Source: Byssovorax sp. (GTDB taxonomy: Bacteria > Myxococcota_A > Polyangia > Polyangiales > Polyangiaceae). From it: a DNA stretch of 64,000 nucleotides. The first letter of the stretch is position 1. Each line of letters starts with the position of its first letter. Position numbers and translations under genes: made by a program. Below are positions 1-8,608 of the stretch, in pieces. Location: positions 124,001-188,000 of the forward strand of contig JANYGI010000102.1 of the NCBI GenBank assembly GCA_025362495.1, in the 5' to 3' direction. The notes below the pieces were generated by a model. It was given only the letters and a program-made list of their open reading frames with translations. It was not told where the DNA came from and did not search any database.

Positions 1-496
1 CGTCGACGAAGCACTTGCGCTTGTAGTCCATCACCAGCGACTCCGCGCAGCGCTTGCCCTCGTCGTAGCAGGCGCGGAGGCCGGTCGAGTCGACCGAGCC
101 GCGGTAGCTCTCGGGCTGCGGGTGGACCTCGGGATCGCCGTAGACCTCGCTCGTGGACGCCTGGAGGACGCGCGCGCGGTGGCGCCGGCCGAGGTCGAGC
201 GCGTTGCGCGTGCCGATGACGTTGATCATCGTGGTGCGCACCGGATCGCGCTGGTACTGCGGCGGGCTCGCGGGCGAGGCCAGGTTGTAGATGCGCTGGA
301 CCGCGAAATCGTAGGGGTTGGTGACGTCGTGCTCCACGAGCGAGAAGCGCCGACTGCGGAGCAGATGGGCGACGTTCGCGCGGGATCCGGTGGAGAGATC
401 GTCGAGCGCGATCACCTCGTGCCCTTCGTGGAGGAGGCGCTCGCAGAGGTGCGAGCCGAGGAATCCAGCGCCGCCGGTCACCAGGATACGCATCAT
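1..496 (-). CDS. UDP-glucuronate decarboxylase (UDP-xylose synthase)-like, C-terminus off the left edge
   Basis: NAD-dependent short-chain epimerase/decarboxylase that would convert UDP-glucuronate to UDP-xylose in the cytoplasm for glycan assembly. The N-terminus reads MMRILVTGGAGFLGSHL, the Rossmann GGxGFxGxxL motif. Near residue 115 is TSEVYG, and further on is CYDEGKR, the Tyr-x-x-x-Lys catalytic pair in the form typical of UDP-xylose synthases. About 165 codons are visible; the rest lies beyond position 1. Two ATGs stand in tandem (496 and 493). The first gives an ATGA overlap with the stop of the upstream glycosyltransferase, so I chose it. It is the most distal gene seen in an eight-gene operon. 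A dTDP-glucose dehydratase-type enzyme is less likely because of the DEGKR context. Confidence 0.88.
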   Translation of the reverse strand, partial: MMRILVTGGAGFLGSHLCERLLHEGHEVIALDDLSTGSRANVAHLLRSRRFSLVEHDVTNPYDFAVQRIYNLASPASPPQYQRDPVRTTMINVIGTRNALDLGRRHRARVLQASTSEVYGDPEVHPQPESYRGSVDSTGLRACYDEGKRCAESLVMDYKRKCFVD

Positions 497-1614
497 GGGT
501 CGATGATCTCCGGAGCGCTTGCGCTCACCTCTTCGATGCTCGGAGCCTGCGTGATCTCGCGCACGCCGCGATCCAGCGCCTCGGCGCGGTGAGCGCCGGT
601 GTGCTCCGCGAGGACGCGGGCGCGGGCGCGGGCGCCGATGGCGTCGCGCTCGCGATCGGTCGTCGTCGCGAGGAGGCGGAGCACGTCTTCCGCGGTGGAG
701 GCGACGAGGATCTCGCGGCCCGGCACGAAGAACTCGTCGAGCCCCGGCCAGGCGTCGCTGATCACCGGGACGCCGCACGCCGCGGCCTCGAAGAGGCGCA
801 CGCTGGGCGAGAAGCCGGCCTCCGCCATCTTCGGGCGCGTGACGTTGAGGGTGAAGCGCTGGGCGGCGTAGAACGCGCGGTGCGCGCCCGGCGACACGTG
901 CTCGATGCGCTCGACGTTCGCCGGCCAGGCGATCGACGCGGGGTACTGCGGCCCGGCGACGACGAAGCGGCCCGCGCCGAGGCGCCGCGCCGGATCGAGG
1001 AGGAGCCGCGCCAGCCCGGGCTGCCGCGCGTCGTCGTGGGTGCCGAGGTAGCCGAGGTCCCAGCGCCGCGGCACGGCGACGGGGCGGTACTCGCGCGCGT
1101 CCACCGAGCAGCAGAGAGCGCGCGCGCGCCGCGCCCCGAAGCGCCGCTCGAGGCGATCGAGCGTCGGGCCCGCCGTGAACGAGAGGTAGAGATCGAAGCG
1201 CGGCACCTGATCGGCCGCGAGGTACGGCGCGCCGCCCTGCTCCAGCGCGGCCAGCGTGATCGGGGTGTCGATGTCGTAGAACGCCTTGATTCCACGCGCA
1301 TTCGCGAGCACCCAGGCGACGACGCGCGCCCCCTCGGGGACGAACGAGCCGACGATCACCACGTCGGCGCCGGCGATCGCGGAGGCGAAGCGCCGGGCCA
1401 GATCGGGGAGGTCGGCGTAGAGCTCGGTGCGCGCATAGGGCGGGCTCGGCAGATCGCGGTTCTGCGCGTAGTACTCGAGATCCCGCTCCAGGAAGAGGAT
1501 CCGGTGGCCGCGCGCCGCCAGGGCCTCGAGGAGCCCGCGGTACGTCGTCGCGTGGCCGTTGCCCCACGACGAGGTGATCGAGAGGCCGAGCACGACGTAC
1601 GACAGACGCTTCAT
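493..1614 (-). CDS. CgeB-type glycosyltransferase (copy 3 of three)
   Basis: Predicted GT-B glycosyltransferase of 373 residues, similar to the spore-maturation CgeB family (glycosyl transferase family 1 C-terminal domain). It starts MKRLSYVVLGLSITSSWGNG, and the SSWGNGHA stretch corresponds to the N-terminal Gly loop seen in the two sister genes. The C-terminal half carries GFSPSVRLFEAAACGVPVISD, the donor-binding E-x-x-A-C-G-x-P signature. The start at 1614 overlaps the previous stop as ATGA; a longer in-frame extension upstream would run through the neighbouring gene and was rejected. Sugar donor and acceptor are unknown. It sits between a sister enzyme and the UDP-xylose synthase-like gene, so a pentose or uronic-acid-containing oligosaccharide is plausible, which is inference only. 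Confidence 0.85.
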   Translation of the reverse strand: MKRLSYVVLGLSITSSWGNGHATTYRGLLEALAARGHRILFLERDLEYYAQNRDLPSPPYARTELYADLPDLARRFASAIAGADVVIVGSFVPEGARVVAWVLANARGIKAFYDIDTPITLAALEQGGAPYLAADQVPRFDLYLSFTAGPTLDRLERRFGARRARALCCSVDAREYRPVAVPRRWDLGYLGTHDDARQPGLARLLLDPARRLGAGRFVVAGPQYPASIAWPANVERIEHVSPGAHRAFYAAQRFTLNVTRPKMAEAGFSPSVRLFEAAACGVPVISDAWPGLDEFFVPGREILVASTAEDVLRLLATTTDRERDAIGARARARVLAEHTGAHRAEALDRGVREITQAPSIEEVSASAPEIIDP

Positions 1615-2696
1615 CCCGTCCTCCCGTCGAGCAGCGCCAGCACCGTCGCCGCTCGCTGCGTGTAGGTGTGATCCGCGAGCGCTCGCCGCCGCGCGGCCGC
1701 GCCGATCGCGCGCGCCGACGCTTCGTCGAGCGAGCCGACGAGCCCCGCGACCTCGGCGCCGCTCGACGCGACGAGGATCTCGCGGCCCGGTTCGAAGAAG
1801 CGATCGACGCCCTCCCAGGCGTCGGTGATCACGCACGCCGCGGCGCCCGCGGCCTCGAAGATCCGCGTCGCGGGCGAGAAGCCCGAGGCGGCCATGCTGT
1901 CGCGCGCGACGTTGAGGACCGCGCGCGCGCCGGCGTTGAACCCGTTGTGGAGCCCGGTCGGGACGTGACCGATGGCCGCCACGTTCGCGGGCATCGAGCG
2001 ATCGCCCCAGCCGCTACCGCCGAGGAGAAATCGCTTCTCCGGGAGCGCCTGCGCGGCGTCGAAGAAGAAGGCGTCGACGCGCGCCTCGCGGTCGGGGAGG
2101 CGGTTGGCGAGGAGCGACAGATCGGCTTCAAAAACAGGGTCGGGCGCGACCGGGAAGTGGGTCTCGGGATCGAGCGCGTTGTAGATCGGCACGCAGCGCG
2201 CGGCCCCGAGCTCGGCGTACCCGCGCACGATCGGCGGGCCGCCGCCGTAGACGAGCACGAGATCGTAGCGAGGCACGAGGGCGCGCAGCGGGTCGTGAGG
2301 ATCGCGCGCGAGGCGCGCGAGGGTCGCGGGCGCGTCGACGTCCCAGTAGATCGCCAGCGCGCCGCGCCGCCGCCGATCGAGGACGCCGGCGTCGAGCTGC
2401 TCGTCGAAGACGCCGACGCCGCTGGCCTTGATCAGAACGTCGGCGGAGCGGGCCTCGTCGAGCGCGCGCTCCGCGGCGGCGGGATCGGTGCCCGAGTAGA
2501 CGACGACGCGAGCCCACGGCGGATCGTCGATGTCGCGGTGGCGCTGGCGATCCCAGGCGTCGGGCTCGTAGAAGGTGACGCGGTGGCCGCGCGCGGCGAG
2601 GGCGCGCACGAGGCCGCGGTAGTACGTGGCGGCGCCGTTCCAGTACGACGACACCAGGCTCGATCCGAAGAACGCGATCTCGAGGGGAGCGCTCAT
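1611..2696 (-). CDS. CgeB-type glycosyltransferase (copy 2 of three)
   Basis: Predicted 361-residue GT-B glycosyltransferase of the CgeB type. The N-terminus MSAPLEIAFFGSSLVSSYWN is followed by GAATYYRGL, matching the WGNGHATTYRGL region of the downstream copy, so the two are clear tandem paralogues. The C-terminal donor site reads GFSPATRIFEAAGAAACVITDAW, the same layout as its neighbour with one substitution region (GAAAC instead of AACGV). The last residues before the stop overlap the next start by 4 bp (ATGA at 1611-1614). The start at 2696 follows the upstream gene's TAA (2699-2701) after 2 bp, so translation is probably coupled. Confidence 0.85.
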   Translation of the reverse strand: MSAPLEIAFFGSSLVSSYWNGAATYYRGLVRALAARGHRVTFYEPDAWDRQRHRDIDDPPWARVVVYSGTDPAAAERALDEARSADVLIKASGVGVFDEQLDAGVLDRRRRGALAIYWDVDAPATLARLARDPHDPLRALVPRYDLVLVYGGGPPIVRGYAELGAARCVPIYNALDPETHFPVAPDPVFEADLSLLANRLPDREARVDAFFFDAAQALPEKRFLLGGSGWGDRSMPANVAAIGHVPTGLHNGFNAGARAVLNVARDSMAASGFSPATRIFEAAGAAACVITDAWEGVDRFFEPGREILVASSGAEVAGLVGSLDEASARAIGAAARRRALADHTYTQRAATVLALLDGRTG

Positions 2697-2698
2697 GG

Positions 2699-3796
2699 TT
2701 ACCTCGGCGCGGACTCGAGCTCGGCGTGGATCGCCAGCAGCTCGTCGACGCGGTGGGCGCAGGTGTGGCGCGCGAGGATCGTGGCGATGCCGCGCTCGGC
2801 CATCGCGGTCGCGCGCTCGGGCGACGAGAGCAGCGCGCCGAGCGCGCGCGTCATCTCGCGGCCGGTCTCGACGGCGATGAAATCGACGCCCGGGGTGAAG
2901 AGCCCCTCGTCGTCGCGGAAGCGCGCGACCACGAGGGGCACGCCGCACGCGAGCGCCTCGAAGACGCGGATCGTCGGGATCCCGGGGAGATCCGCGACGT
3001 ACGGTCGCCGCGGGATGTGCACGGTCGCGCGCGCCCGCGCGAAGGCGTCGGGCGCGAGGTGGTTCGGGAGCCACCCCGCGAGCTCGATCCCCGCGCGACC
3101 CAGGGTGGCGCGCGCCTCGGGCGGGTAGCGCACGCCGTGGACGCGGGCCGTGAGGCCGAGCGAGCGCACCGGGGCGACGAGGAGCTCGTCGATCTCGGCG
3201 CTCCGCTCGCCGTCGCCGTGGTTGCCGATCCACACGAGATCGCGCTCGGGGCGCGCCCGCTTCGGCGTGAACACCCGCGGATCGGCGGCCTCGTGCCACA
3301 CGAAGATCCGCTCGGCGAAGCCGCGCGCGAGGTACACGTCGCGCAGCGATCGCCCGAACGCGAGGACGCCGTCGTAGCGACCGAGCTCGCAGCGCGCGAG
3401 GGCGTCGGGATCGGTGACGGCGCGGTGGTGGGTGTCGTGAAAGAGCGCGCGGTAGCCCCCGTTGCGGCGGCGGTGCGCGCCGATGCGCCGCACCAGCTCG
3501 GGATCGTTCCACTCGTGAACGATCACCAGATCGACGCCGTCGAGCGCGCGATCGAGATCGAGCGTCGCGAGGTCGTAGCGGTAGGGCGCGACGGCGGGGT
3601 AGATGTGCTGCACCTCGGCGAGCGCCTCGGCGCCGGCCTCGGCGACGAGCTCGGCCGCGCTCCAGGACGAGGCCGGCTCGAACGCGCGCACCTCGTGCCC
3701 GCGGGCCGCGAGCTCGGTGACGACGCCGCGGAGAAAGTGCGCGTTGCCGTGGTTCCAGTCGGAGAGCAGCGAGTGGCAGAAGAGCGCTACACGCAT
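2699..3796 (-). CDS. CgeB-type glycosyltransferase (copy 1 of three)
   Basis: Predicted 365-residue GT-B glycosyltransferase. It starts MRVALFCHSLLSDWNHGNAH and has the same SxWNxGxA N-terminal loop as the two downstream copies. Its C-terminal signature is GIPTIRVFEALACGVPLVVA, a good E-x-x-A-C-G-x-P donor-binding motif. The ATG at 3796 is preceded by GGAGCG and lies 10 bp inside the 3' end of the upstream GT4 gene. It is more divergent than the other two copies (a DTHHR stretch and an IGNHGDGER stretch are peculiar to it), suggesting an older duplication or a different acceptor. Confidence 0.83.
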   Translation of the reverse strand: MRVALFCHSLLSDWNHGNAHFLRGVVTELAARGHEVRAFEPASSWSAAELVAEAGAEALAEVQHIYPAVAPYRYDLATLDLDRALDGVDLVIVHEWNDPELVRRIGAHRRRNGGYRALFHDTHHRAVTDPDALARCELGRYDGVLAFGRSLRDVYLARGFAERIFVWHEAADPRVFTPKRARPERDLVWIGNHGDGERSAEIDELLVAPVRSLGLTARVHGVRYPPEARATLGRAGIELAGWLPNHLAPDAFARARATVHIPRRPYVADLPGIPTIRVFEALACGVPLVVARFRDDEGLFTPGVDFIAVETGREMTRALGALLSSPERATAMAERGIATILARHTCAHRVDELLAIHAELESAPR

Positions 3797-4917
3797 GTCT
3801 CGCTCCTTGACGCGCGCGCCGCGCCGACGCGCACGGCGCCTCCGAGCGCCTCCGCGTAGACATCGATGTGAGCCCGCGCCATCGCGGCCGGCGTGCGATC
3901 GAGGGCCCGCGCGCGCGCCCGCTGACCTAGCTCGGCGCGGATCCCGGGCCGTCGGATCAGGAACCGGAGCGCGCCCTCGAGCGCGTCGAGATCGCCTGGA
4001 GCGACGTAGATCGCGCGGTCTTCGCCCCAGATCTCGCGCAGGCTCGGGAGATCGCCGAGCACCAGCGCGCACCCGGCGAGCGCGGCCTCGGCGACCGCGA
4101 GCCCGAACGGCTCGTAGCGCGCAGGGTGGGCGTAGATCGCGGCGCGCGAGAGCCAGCGCGCCGCCTCGCTCGGCGAGAGCACGCCGAGCGCGTCGAGGCC
4201 GGCCACGGAGCGCGCGTGGCCGTCGGGGTGGATCAGGCTGCCCCCCGCGAGGACCGGCCACGGCAAGCGCTCCGCGACCGCCGCGAGCGCGGCCAGGTTC
4301 TTCGCCGGATCCCAGAGGCGACCGAGCGTGAAGATCAGGTCTTCCTTCGGCCCGGGGTGCGCGCGCCGCGGATCGACCGCGTGCGGGATCACCCGCGCTC
4401 GCGCCACGGGCCCGTGCTGCGCGATCAGCGCGGCGAGCATCGCCCGCGTCGGCGCCACGACGGCCGCGGCGGCGTCGAGCCCGCGCCGCACCTCGCGGCG
4501 ATACCGATCGTAGCGAGGCGGCGCGGCCTCGCCGTAGACCGCGTCCCACCACGAGAGCACGCACGAGTGCGCCACGACGATCGCCGGCGCCCGGAAGCCG
4601 CACGCCGCGTGCGCATAGCTCGCGAGGTGCACGAGATCGGGGCGGAGCAGCCGCTCGAGATCGAGCAGCCACTCGCCGGATCGCGCGACGTCGTCCCAGG
4701 GATCGTCCATCCACTCGAGCCGGTGATCGCTGGTGAACAGCGAGAGCCCCGGGACCGCCAGCGCCGCGCGCTGCTGCCCCTGCGAGAGCGGGCCGCCCAT
4801 CGTCGCCAGCGCGATCTGCACGCCGCTCCCGGCCAGCGCCGACGCCAGCTCGATCGCGTACGAGAAGACGCCGCCCACCGTGTCGGCCGTCATCAGGAGT
4901 CGAAGCTTCGCGTTCAC
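3787..4917 (-). CDS. Glycosyltransferase family 4 (GT-B)
   Basis: Predicted 376-residue retaining GT-B glycosyltransferase. The N-terminal half has the acceptor-side Gly motif MTADTVGGVFSYAIELASAL. The C-terminal half has TLGRLWDPAKN (start of the nucleotide-sugar domain) and HPARYEPFGLAVAEAALAGC, the E-P-F-G-x-x-x-x-E-A signature of GT4 enzymes. It starts with GTG at 4917, overlapping the radical SAM gene stop as GTGA. It has no signal peptide or membrane segment, so it acts in the cytoplasm. It probably adds one residue of the oligosaccharide made by this operon; the donor sugar cannot be read from sequence. Confidence 0.88.
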   Translation of the reverse strand: MNAKLRLLMTADTVGGVFSYAIELASALAGSGVQIALATMGGPLSQGQQRAALAVPGLSLFTSDHRLEWMDDPWDDVARSGEWLLDLERLLRPDLVHLASYAHAACGFRAPAIVVAHSCVLSWWDAVYGEAAPPRYDRYRREVRRGLDAAAAVVAPTRAMLAALIAQHGPVARARVIPHAVDPRRAHPGPKEDLIFTLGRLWDPAKNLAALAAVAERLPWPVLAGGSLIHPDGHARSVAGLDALGVLSPSEAARWLSRAAIYAHPARYEPFGLAVAEAALAGCALVLGDLPSLREIWGEDRAIYVAPGDLDALEGALRFLIRRPGIRAELGQRARARALDRTPAAMARAHIDVYAEALGGAVRVGAARASRSETCV

Positions 4918-6224
4918 GTCTCACCCCGGTGTGGAAGTCGCCGCTCCAGCTCCGAGAGCGGGAGGGGACGGTTCTCTTGGATGTCGCTGAAGCGATCGAC
5001 GTGGCCGAGGTAGCTCGCGAGCGCGCGCTCCCACGCGTCGTCGTCGGGCTTCCCCCAGCGCGCGGTGTACTCGGGCGATCCCGGGTACGGAAAGAGCGGC
5101 ACCGGATCGTTGGCCCAGACCCCGGCCGCGGCGAGCTCGTCGCGAAACGCGGCGATCGCCGCTGGCTCGTCGACGCCGATGGCCAGCAGGTTGGCTTGCA
5201 CGAACGGCACGCGCCGCCGCGCGTGGACGAGACGCGCGACCAGCTCTCCAGTGCTTCTTTTGCAGCGTTTCTGGAGCAGGCTCCGCCCCTCGGGCGTCAG
5301 GCTCTCCACCCCGGCTTCGATCGATACGCAGCCGGCCCGACCGAGCCGGTCGAGCATCGCTTCGCTCCATTGATCGATGCGGAGCTGCACGCCGAAGAGG
5401 ACGTCGCGCGTCGTCAGCGCGTCGAGCAGCGCCGGATCGGCGATGAAGATCTCGTCGATGAAGTACACGTAGCGCGCGCCCTGCGCGATCAGCGCGTCGA
5501 GCTCGGCGAGCACCACCGGGAGCGGGCGCTTGCGGTAGTCGTCACGGAACTCGTCCTTCGCGCAGAACGTGCAATGGAACGGGCACCCGCGCGAGGCTTC
5601 GAGCTCGGCCCCGGGCCCCTCGGCGGGGCGCTCGAAGCGGTGATGGTGGTGCGCGTGCCGCGTCACCGCGGCGTCGTCCCAGCGCAGCGCGGGGAGGGCG
5701 CCGAGATCCGCGGCGCTCGATCCCGGCCGCCGCTGCAGCTCGCTGCGATCGTCGAGCCAGGCGATCGCCGCGAGCTCGCCCCAGCGCGCCCGCGCCGTCG
5801 CCAGAAGCCTCGGGATCACCTCTTCGCACTCGCCGAGCACCACCACGTCGACGCCGAGCTTGCGCAGCGTCGCGCCCGGCGTCGTCGACGGGTGCGGCCC
5901 GACCGCGATCGTCATCCCGGTCGCGTCGCCCATCGCCGCGAGCGCCTCCATCGGCGCGCGCAGCTCGGGCGGCGCGCAGCGCCAGAACAGGTAGCTCGGC
6001 GCCGTCGTCACCACCGTGGCGTCGGGCGCGATCGCCTCGATCCTCGCGCGCAGAGCCTGTGATTCCAGCCCTTCGGCGTGAGCGTCGACGATCACCGCCT
6101 CGTGCCCGGCGCGCTCCAGCAGCGCTCTCGTGTACCCGAGCTCGAGCGGCAGGTGCGGCTCGTGGCAGCCGAAGTAGATGCTGCCCTCGAACGCCCACCG
6201 CGGGTTGACGAGGGCGACCTTCAC
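4914..6224 (-). CDS. B12-binding domain radical SAM protein
   Basis: Predicted 436-residue class B-type radical SAM enzyme. An N-terminal B12-binding-like Rossmann domain (about residues 1-150, with AVGPHPSTTPGAT and VVLGECEE) precedes a radical SAM barrel whose cluster motif is RGCPFHCTFCAKDEF (C-x3-C-x2-C). A second conserved stretch is IEAGVESLTPEGRSLLQKRC. Such proteins modify or methylate sugars, lipids or other backbones. It starts with GTG at 6224, overlapping the epimerase stop as GTGA. The order radical SAM / epimerase / CgeB transferases / UDP-xylose synthase resembles, from memory, the conserved oligosaccharide set that annotators call the rhizo-twelve system; that link needs a profile search. 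Confidence 0.88.
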   Translation of the reverse strand: MKVALVNPRWAFEGSIYFGCHEPHLPLELGYTRALLERAGHEAVIVDAHAEGLESQALRARIEAIAPDATVVTTAPSYLFWRCAPPELRAPMEALAAMGDATGMTIAVGPHPSTTPGATLRKLGVDVVVLGECEEVIPRLLATARARWGELAAIAWLDDRSELQRRPGSSAADLGALPALRWDDAAVTRHAHHHHRFERPAEGPGAELEASRGCPFHCTFCAKDEFRDDYRKRPLPVVLAELDALIAQGARYVYFIDEIFIADPALLDALTTRDVLFGVQLRIDQWSEAMLDRLGRAGCVSIEAGVESLTPEGRSLLQKRCKRSTGELVARLVHARRRVPFVQANLLAIGVDEPAAIAAFRDELAAAGVWANDPVPLFPYPGSPEYTARWGKPDDDAWERALASYLGHVDRFSDIQENRPLPLSELERRLPHRGET

Positions 6225-7276
6225 GCGGTCGCCCCGGCGGCGCTGTCGCGCAGGAACGCGCAGAGGCGGGTGACGCCCTCGCGGATCCCCACGTGCGGTG
6301 TCCACCCGGTGGCGTCCTTGAAGCGCTGCAGATCCGAGACGTACCAGCGCTGATCCCCCGGGCGCGCGGGCGCGAAGCGGATCTCCGGTACGCGCCCGCC
6401 GATCTCCTGCAGCAGATCGACGAGCTCGAGCAGGCTCACCGTGTGCGCCGGGCCGCCGCCGAGGTTGAACGCCGTGCCGCGGAGGCGCGGCATCGCCGCC
6501 CGCGCGACCAGGATCGCGCCGACGAGATCGTCCGCGAAGAGCACGTCGCGCACCTGGAGCCCGTCGCCGTAGATGGTGATCGGAGCGCCTTTTCGCGCCT
6601 GGATCGCGAAGTGCGCGACCCACCCTTGCTCCTCGTTGCCGAGCTGCCGGAGGCCGTAGATGCAGCTCATCCGCAGGGCGATCGCGCTGAGCCCGAAGGT
6701 GCGCGCGTAGTCGAGGACGTACTGATCGGCGGCGCCCTTCGAGCACCCGTACGGGCTGTGGAAATCGAGCGGCCGCGCCTCGGAGATGCCGTGGGCGAGG
6801 AGCCGCGCGTCGGTGGGCTCGCAGCGCCGCCCGACCTCGCGCAGCGCCACGTCGGGCAGCGCGCCGTACACCTTGTTGGTCGAGGTGAAGATCAGCGGCG
6901 GCGGCGCCGGCTGGCGGCGCAGCGCCTCCAGCACGTTGAGCGTCCCGCGGGCGTTGATCTCGAAGTCGTCGAGCGGGCTCCGCAGGCTGGTCGTCACGGC
7001 CACCTGCGCGGCGAGATGCACCACGAGCGAGACGCCGCGGCAGGCCTCGGTGATCGAGGTCGCGTCGCGCACGTCGGCCTCGCAGAGCTCGACGCGATCG
7101 CCGTGGGATCGCCGCAGCCACTCGGCGTTGCGCGCCACCATCGGCCGCGAGAGATCGTCGAAGAGGATCACCCGCTCGCCGCTCTGGAGGAGCCGGTGCG
7201 CGAGGTTGGATCCGATGAAGCCCGCGCCGCCGGTGATCAGCACCGGCCGCGTCGATCCGCCGTTGGTCGCGCTCAT
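6221..7276 (-). CDS. CDP-paratose 2-epimerase-like NAD-dependent sugar epimerase
   Basis: Predicted 351-residue extended short-chain epimerase. The Rossmann motif ITGGAGFIGSNLAH is near residue 14. STNKVYGALP near residue 140 is the form characteristic of the CDP-paratose/tyvelose 2-epimerase group, where Asn follows the catalytic Thr. YGCSKGAADQYV supplies the Tyr-x-x-x-Lys pair. CIYGLRQLGNEEQGWVAHF fits the same family. The ATG at 7276 overlaps the upstream epimerase stop as ATGA. It likely makes a modified NDP-hexose for the glycosyltransferases downstream. The exact sugar is uncertain because this subgroup also contains enzymes of unknown substrate. Confidence 0.82.
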   Translation of the reverse strand: MSATNGGSTRPVLITGGAGFIGSNLAHRLLQSGERVILFDDLSRPMVARNAEWLRRSHGDRVELCEADVRDATSITEACRGVSLVVHLAAQVAVTTSLRSPLDDFEINARGTLNVLEALRRQPAPPPLIFTSTNKVYGALPDVALREVGRRCEPTDARLLAHGISEARPLDFHSPYGCSKGAADQYVLDYARTFGLSAIALRMSCIYGLRQLGNEEQGWVAHFAIQARKGAPITIYGDGLQVRDVLFADDLVGAILVARAAMPRLRGTAFNLGGGPAHTVSLLELVDLLQEIGGRVPEIRFAPARPGDQRWYVSDLQRFKDATGWTPHVGIREGVTRLCAFLRDSAAGATA

Positions 7277-8391
7277 CGTGTCAGCCCCCTCTGTTCCAGC
7301 TCGGCGCGGGCGAGGCTCGCGCCGTCGTCCGCGGTGCGTCCATCGAGCCACCCCGCGAGATCGCGGAGCCCTTCTTCCAGGCCCACCTGCGGCTCGTAGC
7401 CCAGCGTCCGCTGCGCCAGCGCGATGTCGGCGAAGCAGTGGCGCACGTCGCCGAGGCGGCAGCGGCCCGTCAGCTCCGGCTCGATCGCCCTCTTCCCGAG
7501 GACGCGCTGGAGCGCGAGGGCCACGTCGCGCACCGAGTGCGAGACGCCGCTGCCGATGTTGATCGAGAGCCCCACGGCGCCGTCGGCGTCGAGCGCGCGG
7601 CGGCAGGCGCGGGCCACGTCGTGGACGCTGACGAAGTCGCGCCGCTGGAGCCCGTCCTCGAAGATCGGCGGCGCGCCGTCGTTGAGCAACCGCGCCGCGA
7701 AGATGGCGAGGACGCCGGTGTACGGGTTCGAGAGGGCCTGTCGAGGCCCGTAGACGTTGAAGAACCGGAGCGCGACCGTGGGTATCCCGTAGGCCCGCCC
7801 CATGATCAGGCAGAGTCGCTCCTGATCGTACTTGGAGAGGGCATAGACGGACTCCAGCGAAGGAGGCTTCGTCTCCGGCGTCGGGAGCGGAAGCAGCGCC
7901 TCTCCTGCCTCGGTGCGCAGCTCCCACTCGCCGCGCTCGAGCTGCGCGAGCGGCCGGCTCACGCCGCTCATCAGGGTCCCGCCGGGCGTCCGGTACAGCC
8001 CTTCTCCGTACACGCTCATGCTCGAAGCGACCACGAGGCGCCGCACGGGCCGCTTCGCCAGCGCCTCGAGCAGCACCGCGGTCCCCACGCCGTTGACGGA
8101 CGTGTACTCGCTGATCTGATACATGCTCTGCCCGACACCGAGCCTGGCGGCGAAGTGGTAAACCGCGGTGACGTCCCGGAGGGCCGCCGCCACCGTGGCT
8201 GGATCGCGGACGTCGCCCCGAACGAGCTCGACCTCCGGCGCCAGGTAGCGTGGCCGGTGGTGCCCTGGCCCGTGCACCTGCGGCGTCAGATCGTCGAGCG
8301 CGCGCACGCGATGGCCGTGGCGCAGCAGCTCGTCGGCGAGGTGGGAGCCAATGAAGCCGGCTCCCCCCGTGATGAGAACGTGGTCAGACAT
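7273..8391 (-). CDS. NAD-dependent sugar-nucleotide epimerase/dehydratase (first gene of the glycan operon)
   Basis: Predicted 372-residue extended short-chain dehydrogenase/epimerase. It starts MSDHVLITGGAGFIGSHLAD. SSMSVYGEG carries the catalytic Ser, and VYALSKYDQERL the Tyr-x-x-x-Lys pair. RFFNVYGPRQALSNPYTGV is the C-terminal substrate-domain motif of GalE/WbpP-like epimerases. A frame extension to 8496 exists, but the ATG at 8391 begins right at the first beta strand and was chosen. It is the promoter-proximal gene of the block running down to position 1. About 110 bp upstream lies a perfect 9-bp inverted repeat (8501-8538), which could be regulatory. Confidence 0.87.
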   Translation of the reverse strand: MSDHVLITGGAGFIGSHLADELLRHGHRVRALDDLTPQVHGPGHHRPRYLAPEVELVRGDVRDPATVAAALRDVTAVYHFAARLGVGQSMYQISEYTSVNGVGTAVLLEALAKRPVRRLVVASSMSVYGEGLYRTPGGTLMSGVSRPLAQLERGEWELRTEAGEALLPLPTPETKPPSLESVYALSKYDQERLCLIMGRAYGIPTVALRFFNVYGPRQALSNPYTGVLAIFAARLLNDGAPPIFEDGLQRRDFVSVHDVARACRRALDADGAVGLSINIGSGVSHSVRDVALALQRVLGKRAIEPELTGRCRLGDVRHCFADIALAQRTLGYEPQVGLEEGLRDLAGWLDGRTADDGASLARAELEQRGLTR

Positions 8392-8500
8392 AGGCGCTCT
8401 CGCGGTGTGCCCGCGCCACAGCGGCGCGAGCGGTCGCCACCCCACGCTGGTCGACCCCGATGTCGTCGAACCTACTTCCCCAGCTCCGCCGCGCAAGCGA

Positions 8501-8538
8501 GAGCGGCCAGTCTTCTCAAAAGGATGGTTTGGCCGCTC
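8501..8538. repeat. Perfect 9-bp inverted repeat upstream of the glycan operon
   Basis: GAGCGGCCA at 8501-8509 is the exact reverse complement of TGGCCGCTC at 8530-8538, with a 20-base loop. No U-run follows on either strand, so it is not a normal intrinsic terminator. It lies in the 217-bp gap between the DUF1003 gene end and the operon start and could be an operator, a Rho-dependent end or a REP-like remnant. Nothing else was seen in this gap. Confidence 0.5.
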
Positions 8539-8608
8539 GCGGCGCCCGACTCGCGATGAGGAGATGTCCTAATCGTGATTGCCTTCAAAAGGAGCACCGC
8601 TTTCTCGA

